64,000 bases of DNA. It comes from Methylobacterium sp. J-068. GTDB lineage: Bacteria > Pseudomonadota > Alphaproteobacteria > Rhizobiales > Beijerinckiaceae. The stretch covers positions 91,161 to 155,160 of the forward strand of contig NZ_JAKSXY010000047.1 of NCBI RefSeq assembly GCF_022829445.1, given 5' to 3'. The position numbers and the translations under genes are program-made. Shown piece after piece: positions 57,785 through 64,000 of this stretch. How positions within the stretch are numbered: the stretch's first letter is position 1; every line of letters starts with the position of its first letter. The notes beneath the pieces were generated by a model, which did not search any database, was not told the DNA's origin, and was given only the letters and a program-made list of their open reading frames with translations.

Positions 57785-59215
57785 TCAGGCGGCCTTGGCG
57801 CCCTGACGCTCCTTGAGGAAGCGGTAGAACTCCACGCCCTCGCGCAGGCGGCGCTTCATCATGTCGGGCGAGCGCACCATCTCGGAGACGATGGAGGCGA
57901 TCTTCGGAGCGCGGAAGTAGAACTTCCGATAGAACTCCTCGACCGCCGCGAAGATTTCGGAATGCGACAGGTGCGGGTAGTGCAGCGGCGCGATCTGCAC
58001 GCCGTTCTCGTCGACGAGTTCGGCATTCGCGACGTCGAGCCAGCCGTTCTCCACGGCCTGCTTGTAGAGGAAGGTGCCGGGGTAAGGCGCGGCCAGGGAG
58101 GCCTGGATCGTGTGCGGGTTGATGCGCTTGGCGAAGGCGATCGTCTCCTGGATCGTCTCGCGGGTCTCGCCCGGCAGGCCGACGATGAAGGTGCCGTGGA
58201 TGGCGATGCCGAGGTCGTGGCAATCCTTGGTGAACCGCTCGGCCACCTCGACGCGCATGCCCTTCTTGATGTTGTTAAGGATCTGCTGGTTGCCGGACTC
58301 GTAGCCGACGAGGAGCAGCCGCAGGCCGTTCTCCTTGAGGACCTTCAGGGTCTCGCGGGGCACGTTCGCCTTGGCGTTGCAGGACCACGTCACGCCGAGC
58401 TTGCCGAGTTCACGCGCGATCTCCTCGGCGCGGGGCAGGTTGTCCGTGAAGGTGTCGTCGTCGAAGAAGAACTCCTTCGTCTGCGGGAACTCCTTCAGGC
58501 AGTACTTGATCTCCTCGATCACGTGCGCGACCGAGCGGGTGCGGTAGGTGTGTCCGCCCACCGTCTGCGGCCAGAGGCAGAAGGTGCAGCGCGACTTGCA
58601 GCCGCGACCCGAATAGAACGAGATGTAGGGGTGCTTGAGGTACCCGATGAAGTACTTCTCCATCTCGAGGTCGCGCTTGTACACGCTCGTGACGAAGGGG
58701 AGCTGATCCATGTCCGTCATAATCTCGCGATCCTCGTTGTGGATCACGACACCGTTGGCGTCCCGGTAGGACAGGCCCTTGATCTCGGACATCGGCGTGC
58801 CGTCGGCGACTTCCTTGACGGTGAAGTCGAACTCGTTGCGGGCACAGAAATCGATGCACGGGGCCTGCGCCATGGCGCCGGCGGCGTCGACCGCGACCTT
58901 GGCGCCGATGAGGCCGGCGATGAGCTTCGGGTTGGCGGCCTTCAGAGCCTCCACGGTCTTCACGTCGGACTTGAACGACGGCACCGAGGTGTGGAGCACG
59001 ACGAGGTCGAAGTCGTGGGCCTGCGCCACGATCTCGGCCAGCTTGATGTTGTGCGGGGGCGCGTCGATGAGCTTCGAGTTCGGCACCAGGGCGGCCGGCT
59101 GGGCGAGCCAGGTCGGATACCAGAACGACTTGATCTCGCGCTTGGCCTGGTAGCGGGAGCCGGCGCCGCCGTCGAAGCCGTCGAAGGTGGGAGCCTGCAG
59201 GAAGAGGGTGCGCAT
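57785..59215 (-). CDS. hpnJ: Hopanoid radical SAM protein HpnJ
   Basis: 476 residues. B12-binding-like N-terminal domain (FDLVVLHTSVPSFKSDVKTV) and a radical SAM domain with CxxxCxxC in RGCKSRCTFCLWPQT near residue 210. It is required to convert glucosaminyl-bacteriohopanetetrol into the cyclitol ether by ring contraction. ATG 59215 begins MRTLFLQAPTFDGFDGG. It ends at a terminator and follows hpnI. Confidence 0.95.
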   Translation of the reverse strand: MRTLFLQAPTFDGFDGGAGSRYQAKREIKSFWYPTWLAQPAALVPNSKLIDAPPHNIKLAEIVAQAHDFDLVVLHTSVPSFKSDVKTVEALKAANPKLIAGLIGAKVAVDAAGAMAQAPCIDFCARNEFDFTVKEVADGTPMSEIKGLSYRDANGVVIHNEDREIMTDMDQLPFVTSVYKRDLEMEKYFIGYLKHPYISFYSGRGCKSRCTFCLWPQTVGGHTYRTRSVAHVIEEIKYCLKEFPQTKEFFFDDDTFTDNLPRAEEIARELGKLGVTWSCNAKANVPRETLKVLKENGLRLLLVGYESGNQQILNNIKKGMRVEVAERFTKDCHDLGIAIHGTFIVGLPGETRETIQETIAFAKRINPHTIQASLAAPYPGTFLYKQAVENGWLDVANAELVDENGVQIAPLHYPHLSHSEIFAAVEEFYRKFYFRAPKIASIVSEMVRSPDMMKRRLREGVEFYRFLKERQGAKAA

Positions 59216-59270
59216 GGGGTTCAAGGCCTCAGCGAGATCGGGGGGAAGGTGAATCGAGGACGGACGAAGC

Positions 59271-60458
59271 TTAGAGCGACGATGCACCAGCATCGCGACC
59301 GAGCGTCGCCTCGGGGATCAAGGTGCCATCCGCAACCACGCGATAATCATGGCCCTTCCATGTCACCGCACCCGAGACGAAGCTCCAGGTGAAGTTCATG
59401 AAGGAGAGGATGTCGCGAATCGGCAACAGCCAGTACGCGTGCGGGGCGAGCCCGAAGGCGCGCTCCAGGCGGATGCACAGGGTGATGCGGCAGGCGAGCG
59501 CGAAGGCCGCCACGGCCAGGGCCGTGGTTCCGGCCCCGGGAATCAGGGCGCCAATCAGCGCCAGCGGGAAGGCGTGGGTCACGAAGGAGCCGGCATATCC
59601 GGCCGGATCGACGTTGCGGATGGTGCGGTTCCAGCGAAGCTCGTGGCTCCACAGGCTCGCCAGATCGGTATCGACGCAGGTGTGCCCGATCGTGAAGTTC
59701 GGGATCGCCACGACGCCGCCCTTTGCACGCAGGGCCTCGCCGATGGCGTAATCGTCCGCGAGGTCGTCGCGGAACGCCTCGAAGCCGCCGATGTCCGTCA
59801 GAGCCGTCGCCGTGAAGGCGATGGTTGAGCCGAAGCACGGGTTGGCGAGGCCGAGCGAGGTGCCCATCACGACGTTGGGCAGGAACTGCACGTCGATCGC
59901 CAGCGCCGAGAGATGGGCCCAGATGCCCCGATGGGCCGGGACGCCGTGATACAGGCAGGTGACGCCGTTGACGCCCGGCCGGCTCAACTCGGCGACGACG
60001 CGGCCGAGGTAATCCGGCTTCACCACCATGTCGCTGTCGGCGAGCACGACGACCGCATGCGCGATCCGCGCCGACATGTTGATGAGGTTCGAGACCTTGC
60101 GGTTCGAGCCGTGCTGGCGGGCGTCGATCACCAGGTCCAAGCGCAGGGCCGGATAGGCGGCCTGGAGGCGATGCACCACCGCGATCGCCGGATCGGCGGG
60201 GTTCTGGACGCCGAACACGATCTGGACGGGTCCGGCATAGGCCTGCTGGCAGAAGGTCTCGAGGTTCTCGTAGAGGTTCGGCTCCATGCCGCAGAGCGGC
60301 TTGAGGATCGTCACCGACGGCACGTCCGCGCCGAGAACCGGGACCGCCCGGCGCGCGAAGCGCCCCGCCAGCAGCGCGGCGGTCAGTCCGTAGACGCAAC
60401 CGACCAGGGCGATCAGCGGCAGGAGGTGCGAGAGCCAGGTCAGGTCCATGAGGGGCAT
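59271..60458 (-). CDS. hpnI: Hopanoid glycosyltransferase HpnI
   Basis: 395 residues. GT2-family transferase that adds N-acetylglucosamine to bacteriohopanetetrol. N-terminal membrane helix (LLPLIALVGCVYGLTAALLA), nucleotide-sugar motif VLADSDMVVKPDYL (DSD), acceptor-site D-D-D segment RDDLADDYAIGEAL, and (Q/E)xxRW-like ELRWNRTIR. C-terminal helices anchor it in the membrane. Alternative start: ATG 60449. Confidence 0.94.
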   Translation of the reverse strand: MPLMDLTWLSHLLPLIALVGCVYGLTAALLAGRFARRAVPVLGADVPSVTILKPLCGMEPNLYENLETFCQQAYAGPVQIVFGVQNPADPAIAVVHRLQAAYPALRLDLVIDARQHGSNRKVSNLINMSARIAHAVVVLADSDMVVKPDYLGRVVAELSRPGVNGVTCLYHGVPAHRGIWAHLSALAIDVQFLPNVVMGTSLGLANPCFGSTIAFTATALTDIGGFEAFRDDLADDYAIGEALRAKGGVVAIPNFTIGHTCVDTDLASLWSHELRWNRTIRNVDPAGYAGSFVTHAFPLALIGALIPGAGTTALAVAAFALACRITLCIRLERAFGLAPHAYWLLPIRDILSFMNFTWSFVSGAVTWKGHDYRVVADGTLIPEATLGRDAGASSL

Positions 60459-60554
60459 CGCTCGGTCACGGGTCTCGTGAGAGTGCCGCGGGATCGGGCG
60501 GCGCGAATCGTTCGGTGGTCGGAAGGAAGAAAGTCCAGGCTCTCTCGCCGGACT

Positions 60555-61166
60555 CTAAGGCGCTGGTTTGACGGCGAGCATGCCGGTGGTGCGATCGCGC
60601 ATGAAATTCAGGAGGCCATCCGCCCCGCCGGTCTTCAGCGGCTCGGCGAAGCTGCCCCGCAGGCTCGCGACCTCGCTGACGTTGCCGTTGAGGTAGACGT
60701 CCTGAACCCGGTTCTCCGGGTTCACGAGGAAATCGACCTGCGAGGTGTCGCCGTCCTTGTTCGCCACTTCGGTCTGCACGACGCGGTTCGGGCCGCGCGC
60801 GTCGCTCTGCGGCTTCACCGTGAACTTGCCGCCCGCCGCCTGGGCGAGACGCGTGGCGTAGGTGGCGGTGAAGTAGCGGCCGAAGGCTTCGGTGAGAGCC
60901 CCCTGCTGCTCGGGCGTCAGGGTCTTCCACTTGGGCCCGACCGCGACCCGGACCATGGCGGGAAAATCGAAGGTGTCGTTCAGGGTGGGGCCGATGCCCG
61001 CCGCGCGCGCCTTCACGTCCTTCGGGCTCTCCTTCAGGGCCGTCTCGAAGGTGCCGTAGACCTTGGTGATCGCGGCCACGGCCGGATCGTCGGCCGCATG
61101 GGCCGCCGGAACGACCTGGAGCAGGCCGGCGACGAGGCCGGCGAGGACGACGCGTTTCAGGCGCAC
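60555..61166 (-). CDS. hpnM: HpnM, MlaC/Ttg2D-like periplasmic protein
   Basis: 203 residues from a GTG at 61166. Signal peptide (VVLAGLVAGLLQVVPAAHAA) and a MlaC-type lipid-binding fold (TFDFPAMVRVAVGPKWKTLT; FGRYFTATYATRLAQAAGG). Such proteins carry lipids between membranes; here probably hopanoids. The start overlaps the end of hpnL by 10 bases, indicating translational coupling. A GGGAG lies about 10 bases before the GTG. Confidence 0.93.
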   Translation of the reverse strand: MRLKRVVLAGLVAGLLQVVPAAHAADDPAVAAITKVYGTFETALKESPKDVKARAAGIGPTLNDTFDFPAMVRVAVGPKWKTLTPEQQGALTEAFGRYFTATYATRLAQAAGGKFTVKPQSDARGPNRVVQTEVANKDGDTSQVDFLVNPENRVQDVYLNGNVSEVASLRGSFAEPLKTGGADGLLNFMRDRTTGMLAVKPAP

Positions 61167-62260
61167 TTCTTGAGTTCTCCCAACTCGGCATCCGGCCGGG
61201 CGCGGCCGGGACCGAGATCGGCGACGAGCCCGTAGGCCGGGACTGACACGAGGATGTCGCGACGCAGGCCGGCCTCGCCACGCGGCTCCGGGGCCTCGGC
61301 CGTGGTGGCCTCGCGGCCTTCCAGGGCATGCCAGGCGAAGAGGCCGGGGACGCCGACGAGCAGATCGGCGAGGCGCTTGACCAGGGAGAGGGCGAGCGCC
61401 GCTTCCGCCGGAATCCCGAAGATGGCGCAGAGCGCGATCAGGCCGCCCTCCTGCGCGCCGAGGGCGCCCGGCACCGCGAAGGCCGCGCCCCGCACCGCCT
61501 GGGCCAGGCTCTCGATCACCACCGCCTCGACGATGCTGACGGGATATCCCATGAAATGGAGCGCGACGTAGACTTCGATCGTGCCGATGAGCCATCCGAC
61601 GAGATGAATGCCCATGCCGCCGACGACGCGGCCGACATTGCCGTAGAGCCGCTTCAGGCTGTCGTAGAGCACGTCGATGGCGCCGAGCGCCTGCCATTCG
61701 CGCGACCCGGCGAAGCGGCCGACCAGAGCCTGAATCACCTTGTGGCCGCTCCGGCGCTGGATCAGGTAGAAGGCGCCCAGGGCGGGCGCGGCGAGGGCCA
61801 GACCGCCAGCGACCGTGCGCACGATCGGGCCGTCGCCGGCGAGGGAGATCAGGAGCACGACACCCGCGACGGTGAAGAGGAACTGGGTCACTGCCTGAGT
61901 CATCAGATCGACGAACATGCTGGCGCCGGCGATGCCGCCGGGGACGCCGCGCTTCGTCAGCAGGCGCGCGGCGACGAAATCGCCGCCGACCTGCGCCACG
62001 GGCAGCAGCGTGTTGATGCCCTCGCGTACGAAGCGCAGGGTGATGCTGTCCCGCAGGCTCGGACGCTGGAACTTCGGAAAGATCACGAACCAGCCGAGAC
62101 CGGCCCAGGCCACGGCGACGGCGCGCGCCACCACCACGACGAGGGCGCCCCAGCCGGCGCTCACCACGGCGGCGGCCACGTCTTCCAATCCCGAGGACAG
62201 GAACAGGCCGACGACCGTGCACAACCCGGCGACGAGGGCCAATGTCGTCAGACGCTTCAT
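61157..62260 (-). CDS. hpnL: Hopanoid-associated membrane protein HpnL
   Basis: 367 residues with about seven hydrophobic helices (TLALVAGLCTVVGLFLSSGL; AVTQFLFTVAGVVLLISL; HLVGWLIGTIEVYVALHFMG). It resembles the lysylphosphatidylglycerol-synthase-type integral-membrane domain (AQAVRGAAFAVPGALGAQEG; LVKRLADLLVGVPGLFAW). HpnL is a conserved hopanoid-cluster protein of unknown role. It is the first gene of the hpnL-hpnM-hpnI-hpnJ run and diverges from the amidinotransferase gene by 209 bases. Confidence 0.93.
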   Translation of the reverse strand: MKRLTTLALVAGLCTVVGLFLSSGLEDVAAAVVSAGWGALVVVVARAVAVAWAGLGWFVIFPKFQRPSLRDSITLRFVREGINTLLPVAQVGGDFVAARLLTKRGVPGGIAGASMFVDLMTQAVTQFLFTVAGVVLLISLAGDGPIVRTVAGGLALAAPALGAFYLIQRRSGHKVIQALVGRFAGSREWQALGAIDVLYDSLKRLYGNVGRVVGGMGIHLVGWLIGTIEVYVALHFMGYPVSIVEAVVIESLAQAVRGAAFAVPGALGAQEGGLIALCAIFGIPAEAALALSLVKRLADLLVGVPGLFAWHALEGREATTAEAPEPRGEAGLRRDILVSVPAYGLVADLGPGRARPDAELGELKKCA

Positions 62261-62469
62261 GGTCCCCTTTCGGCGTGCGGCACGGGGATCTCTTGCTGAA
62301 ATCCGCCGCGTTTCCGACCGCAAAAAACCGCCGGAAACGGTGAACATCCTGCGAAGTTGCAGCTTTGGGAACCGTTGTCTATCACCCGGGAGACACAGTC
62401 GGAACCAAAGCGGCACAGGGCGGAAGGCCCGAGAATCAGCCGTCGGGTCGCGCAGGGGAATGGACATTG
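62261..62469. promoter_or_regulatory. Shared upstream region of hpnL and the amidinotransferase gene
   Basis: 209 bases between divergent starts. It must hold the promoter of the hpnL-M-I-J run and of the amidinotransferase gene. No palindrome or close -35/-10 pair could be assigned with confidence. Shared control of both transcripts is an inference from the arrangement. Confidence 0.4.
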
Positions 62470-63651
62470 ATGGATCGCGAATCACACATCACGGCCGATG
62501 AGGCCGTGCGCGACGACGGGCATGGGGAGCGTTATGCAGGCGCGGCGCTCGGTACGGGGCGCGTCCCGGCTCCGAGTTCGCCGGTCATGGCCTGGAACGA
62601 GTGGGACCCGCTGGAGGAGGTCATCGTCGGAAGTCTCGACGGTGCGACCATTCCGACACACCACCTGACCGTGATCTTCAACCTGCCCCGCGCCGCCCAG
62701 CCGTTCTACCGGTTCGCCTCGGGCTTCCGCTATCCAAAGTTCATGAAGAAGCTCGCCCAGAAGGAGCTCGACAACTTCATCGCGATCCTGGCCGGCGAGG
62801 GCGTGAAGATCCGCCGCCCCGACACCATCGACTTCTCGAAGAAGTACAAGGCTCCGCGCTGGTCCTCCCGCGGCTTCTGCGTCGCCTGCCCGCGCGACCC
62901 GTACCTCGTCATCGGCGACGAGATCATCGAGAGCCCGATGTGCTGGCGCTCGCGCTACTTCGAGGGCGACGCCTATCGCTCGCTGTTCAAGGAATATTTC
63001 CGGAACGGCGCGCGCTGGACCTCGGCGCCGCGCCCGCAGCTGACCGACGATCTCTACAACTACGATTACCGGGTGCCGAACCTGAAGGCCGGCGAGCCGA
63101 TGCAGTTCACTGTGAACGAGTTCGAGCCGGTCTTCGACGCGGCGGACTTCGTGCGATGCGGCCGCGACCTCTTCGTGACCCGCTCGAACGTGACCAACCT
63201 GATGGGCATCGAGTGGCTGCGCCGCCACCTCGGCCCGGGCTTCCGCATCCACGAGATCGAGAGCCGCTGCCCGCAGCCGATGCACATCGACTCGTCGTTC
63301 ATGCCGCTGGCGCCCGGCAAGGTGCTGGTCAACCCGGACTACATCGACGTCGAGAAGCTGCCGGCCGTGCTCAAGAAGTGGGACGTGCTGATCGCCCCGC
63401 GCCCCGACCCCGTCGAGGGCTTCATGAGCAAGATCTCGATGTGCTCGCCCTGGACCTCGATCAACGTGCTCGCTCTCGACGAGAAGAAGATCGTCGTCGA
63501 TGCCAGCCAGCCGACGCTGATCAAGGCGCTCAAGGATTGGGGCTTCGATCCCATCCCGGCGCCGTTCCTGTCCTACGGACCGTTCGGCGGCTCGTTCCAC
63601 TGCGCCACCCTCGACGTGCGCCGCCGCGGAACGCTGAAGTCCTACTTCTAG
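62470..63651 (+). CDS. Amidinotransferase (AGAT/StrB family)
   Basis: 393 residues. Moves an amidino group from arginine to an amine through a cysteine-bound intermediate. The catalytic residues of arginine:glycine amidinotransferase line up: Asp223 (FEPVFDAADFVRCGRD), His272 (PQPMHIDSSFMPL) and Cys378 (GGSFHCATLDVRRRGTLKSY); spacing matches the human enzyme closely. The N-terminal WNEWDPLEEVIVG is also typical. It has no signal peptide. It diverges from the hopanoid cluster (hpnL) and is followed by a terminator. Since the HpnI/HpnK/HpnJ product is an aminocyclitol and the relative StrB acts on aminocyclitols, the hopanoid head group is a plausible substrate (inference); guanidinoacetate synthesis is the alternative. 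Confidence 0.92.
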   Translation: MDRESHITADEAVRDDGHGERYAGAALGTGRVPAPSSPVMAWNEWDPLEEVIVGSLDGATIPTHHLTVIFNLPRAAQPFYRFASGFRYPKFMKKLAQKELDNFIAILAGEGVKIRRPDTIDFSKKYKAPRWSSRGFCVACPRDPYLVIGDEIIESPMCWRSRYFEGDAYRSLFKEYFRNGARWTSAPRPQLTDDLYNYDYRVPNLKAGEPMQFTVNEFEPVFDAADFVRCGRDLFVTRSNVTNLMGIEWLRRHLGPGFRIHEIESRCPQPMHIDSSFMPLAPGKVLVNPDYIDVEKLPAVLKKWDVLIAPRPDPVEGFMSKISMCSPWTSINVLALDEKKIVVDASQPTLIKALKDWGFDPIPAPFLSYGPFGGSFHCATLDVRRRGTLKSYF

Positions 63652-63706
63652 GAATCGCCGCGATCCCATCTGGTGGGATCGCCACGATCCCGTCTCGGAC
63701 GAACCG

Positions 63707-63731
63707 GGGGGCGCGATGGCGCCCCCTTTTT
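63707..63731. terminator. Intrinsic terminator after the amidinotransferase gene
   Basis: GGGGGCGC and GCGCCCCC form a perfect 8-bp stem around GATG, followed by TTTTT at 63727-63731. It lies between convergent genes; the plus-strand T-run assigns it to the amidinotransferase gene. A weaker hairpin (GATCCCA/TGGGATC) lies just upstream at 63662-63680. Confidence 0.85.
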
Positions 63732-63735
63732 CGTG

Positions 63736-64000
63736 TCAGCGCGCGACGCCGTAGACCGATGCCGCCGCCGAGACGGGCGCGGTGACGGTGGAGAAGACGG
63801 AGAGGACCTTCTGGACCTCGGTGAAGGGGGCGTTGGAGACGTAGACGAGGTCGCGGTTTCGCATGCGGAAGGCCTGGGTCAGGAACAGGCTGTTGGGATC
63901 GCGCATGTTGATCCGGTAGACCACCGGCACCAGCGGCGTGCCGAGCAGCGGGCTGCCCGGCTTCAGGCGCCGCACCACCGCGGCCGGCTCGAAGCGGAAG
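63736..64000 (-). CDS. Polysaccharide export protein, C-terminal part only
   Basis: The last 87 codons of a gene that starts beyond the window end. The readable sequence (PVVYRINMRDPNSLFLTQAF; MRNRDLVYVSNAPFTEVQKV) matches the C-terminal region of Wza/BexD-type outer-membrane polysaccharide export proteins, in which a SLBB-like repeat precedes a final short helix. It likely belongs to an exopolysaccharide locus outside the window. Confidence 0.75.
   Translation of the reverse strand, partial: FRFEPAAVVRRLKPGSPLLGTPLVPVVYRINMRDPNSLFLTQAFRMRNRDLVYVSNAPFTEVQKVLSVFSTVTAPVSAAASVYGVAR

Overview
The window is 64 kb of GC-rich (about 70 %) chromosomal DNA from an alphaproteobacterium, most likely a Methylobacterium/Methylorubrum species. 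Evidence for this: a MOFRL-type glycerate 2-kinase beside pyruvate kinase (serine-cycle methylotrophy), a large hopanoid-modification cluster (hpnH, N, K, J, I, M, L), GapR, a three-subunit PntAA/PntAB/PntB transhydrogenase behind an aa3 CoxIV-like protein, and a rhizobial-type zinc-ligand-poor DnaG. The genus is inference from gene content; no rRNA is present.

Layout. 0.2-6.1 kb: map, radC, then a four-gene set (circularly permuted ATP-grasp, alpha-E, transglutaminase, Anbu-type proteasome-like peptidase). 6.1-9.2 kb: thiO-thiS-thiG-thiE on the minus strand behind a TPP riboswitch. 9.3-11.5 kb: an adenylate cyclase and a hypothetical gene. 11.6-16.3 kb: rpoD, dnaG and a YqeY-like gene on the minus strand. 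16.5-25.6 kb: carA, a small membrane protein, carB, greA, an exported protein, an ELM1-like protein, a shrunken trxB relic and intact trxB. 25.6-27.9 kb: a decayed pocket with an IS481-family remnant cutting off a cytochrome b561 pseudogene, intact yceI, and tRNA-Gly and tRNA-Tyr. 27.9-33.2 kb: recJ and the transhydrogenase operon. 33.4-37.3 kb: an ABC1/UbiB kinase-like gene, a broken AbrB-Doc toxin-antitoxin pair, pepF. 37.7-43.7 kb: a sigma-54 response regulator, an L,D-transpeptidase, a DUF882/M15-like protein and a 52-residue membrane protein after an AT-rich stretch. 43.8-51.1 kb: gapR, DUF1244, N-formylglutamate amidohydrolase, glycerate kinase, DUF1036, pyk, a hydrolase, a TPR protein, rpmJ. 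51.7-62.3 kb: a PilZ protein and the hopanoid cluster. 62.5 kb to the end: an amidinotransferase of the AGAT/StrB family and the end of a polysaccharide-export gene.

How it works together. HpnH starts C35 hopanoid side-chain synthesis; HpnI, HpnK and HpnJ add, deacetylate and rearrange an amino sugar to give the cyclitol ether head group; HpnN and HpnM are transport components. The amidinotransferase is divergent from hpnL across a 209-bp shared upstream region and keeps the catalytic Asp/His/Cys set of arginine:glycine amidinotransferase. Its relatives include the aminocyclitol enzyme StrB. The most interesting proposal from this window is that it puts a guanidino group on the aminocyclitol of bacteriohopanetetrol. 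The Anbu gene set is a second, still poorly understood, peptide-tagging/degradation system.

Several loci are decaying: the trxB relic, the IS481 fragment, cytochrome b561 and the AbrB-Doc pair. The rest is ordinary, intact housekeeping DNA. I saw no CRISPR array, phage, complete insertion sequence or rRNA.
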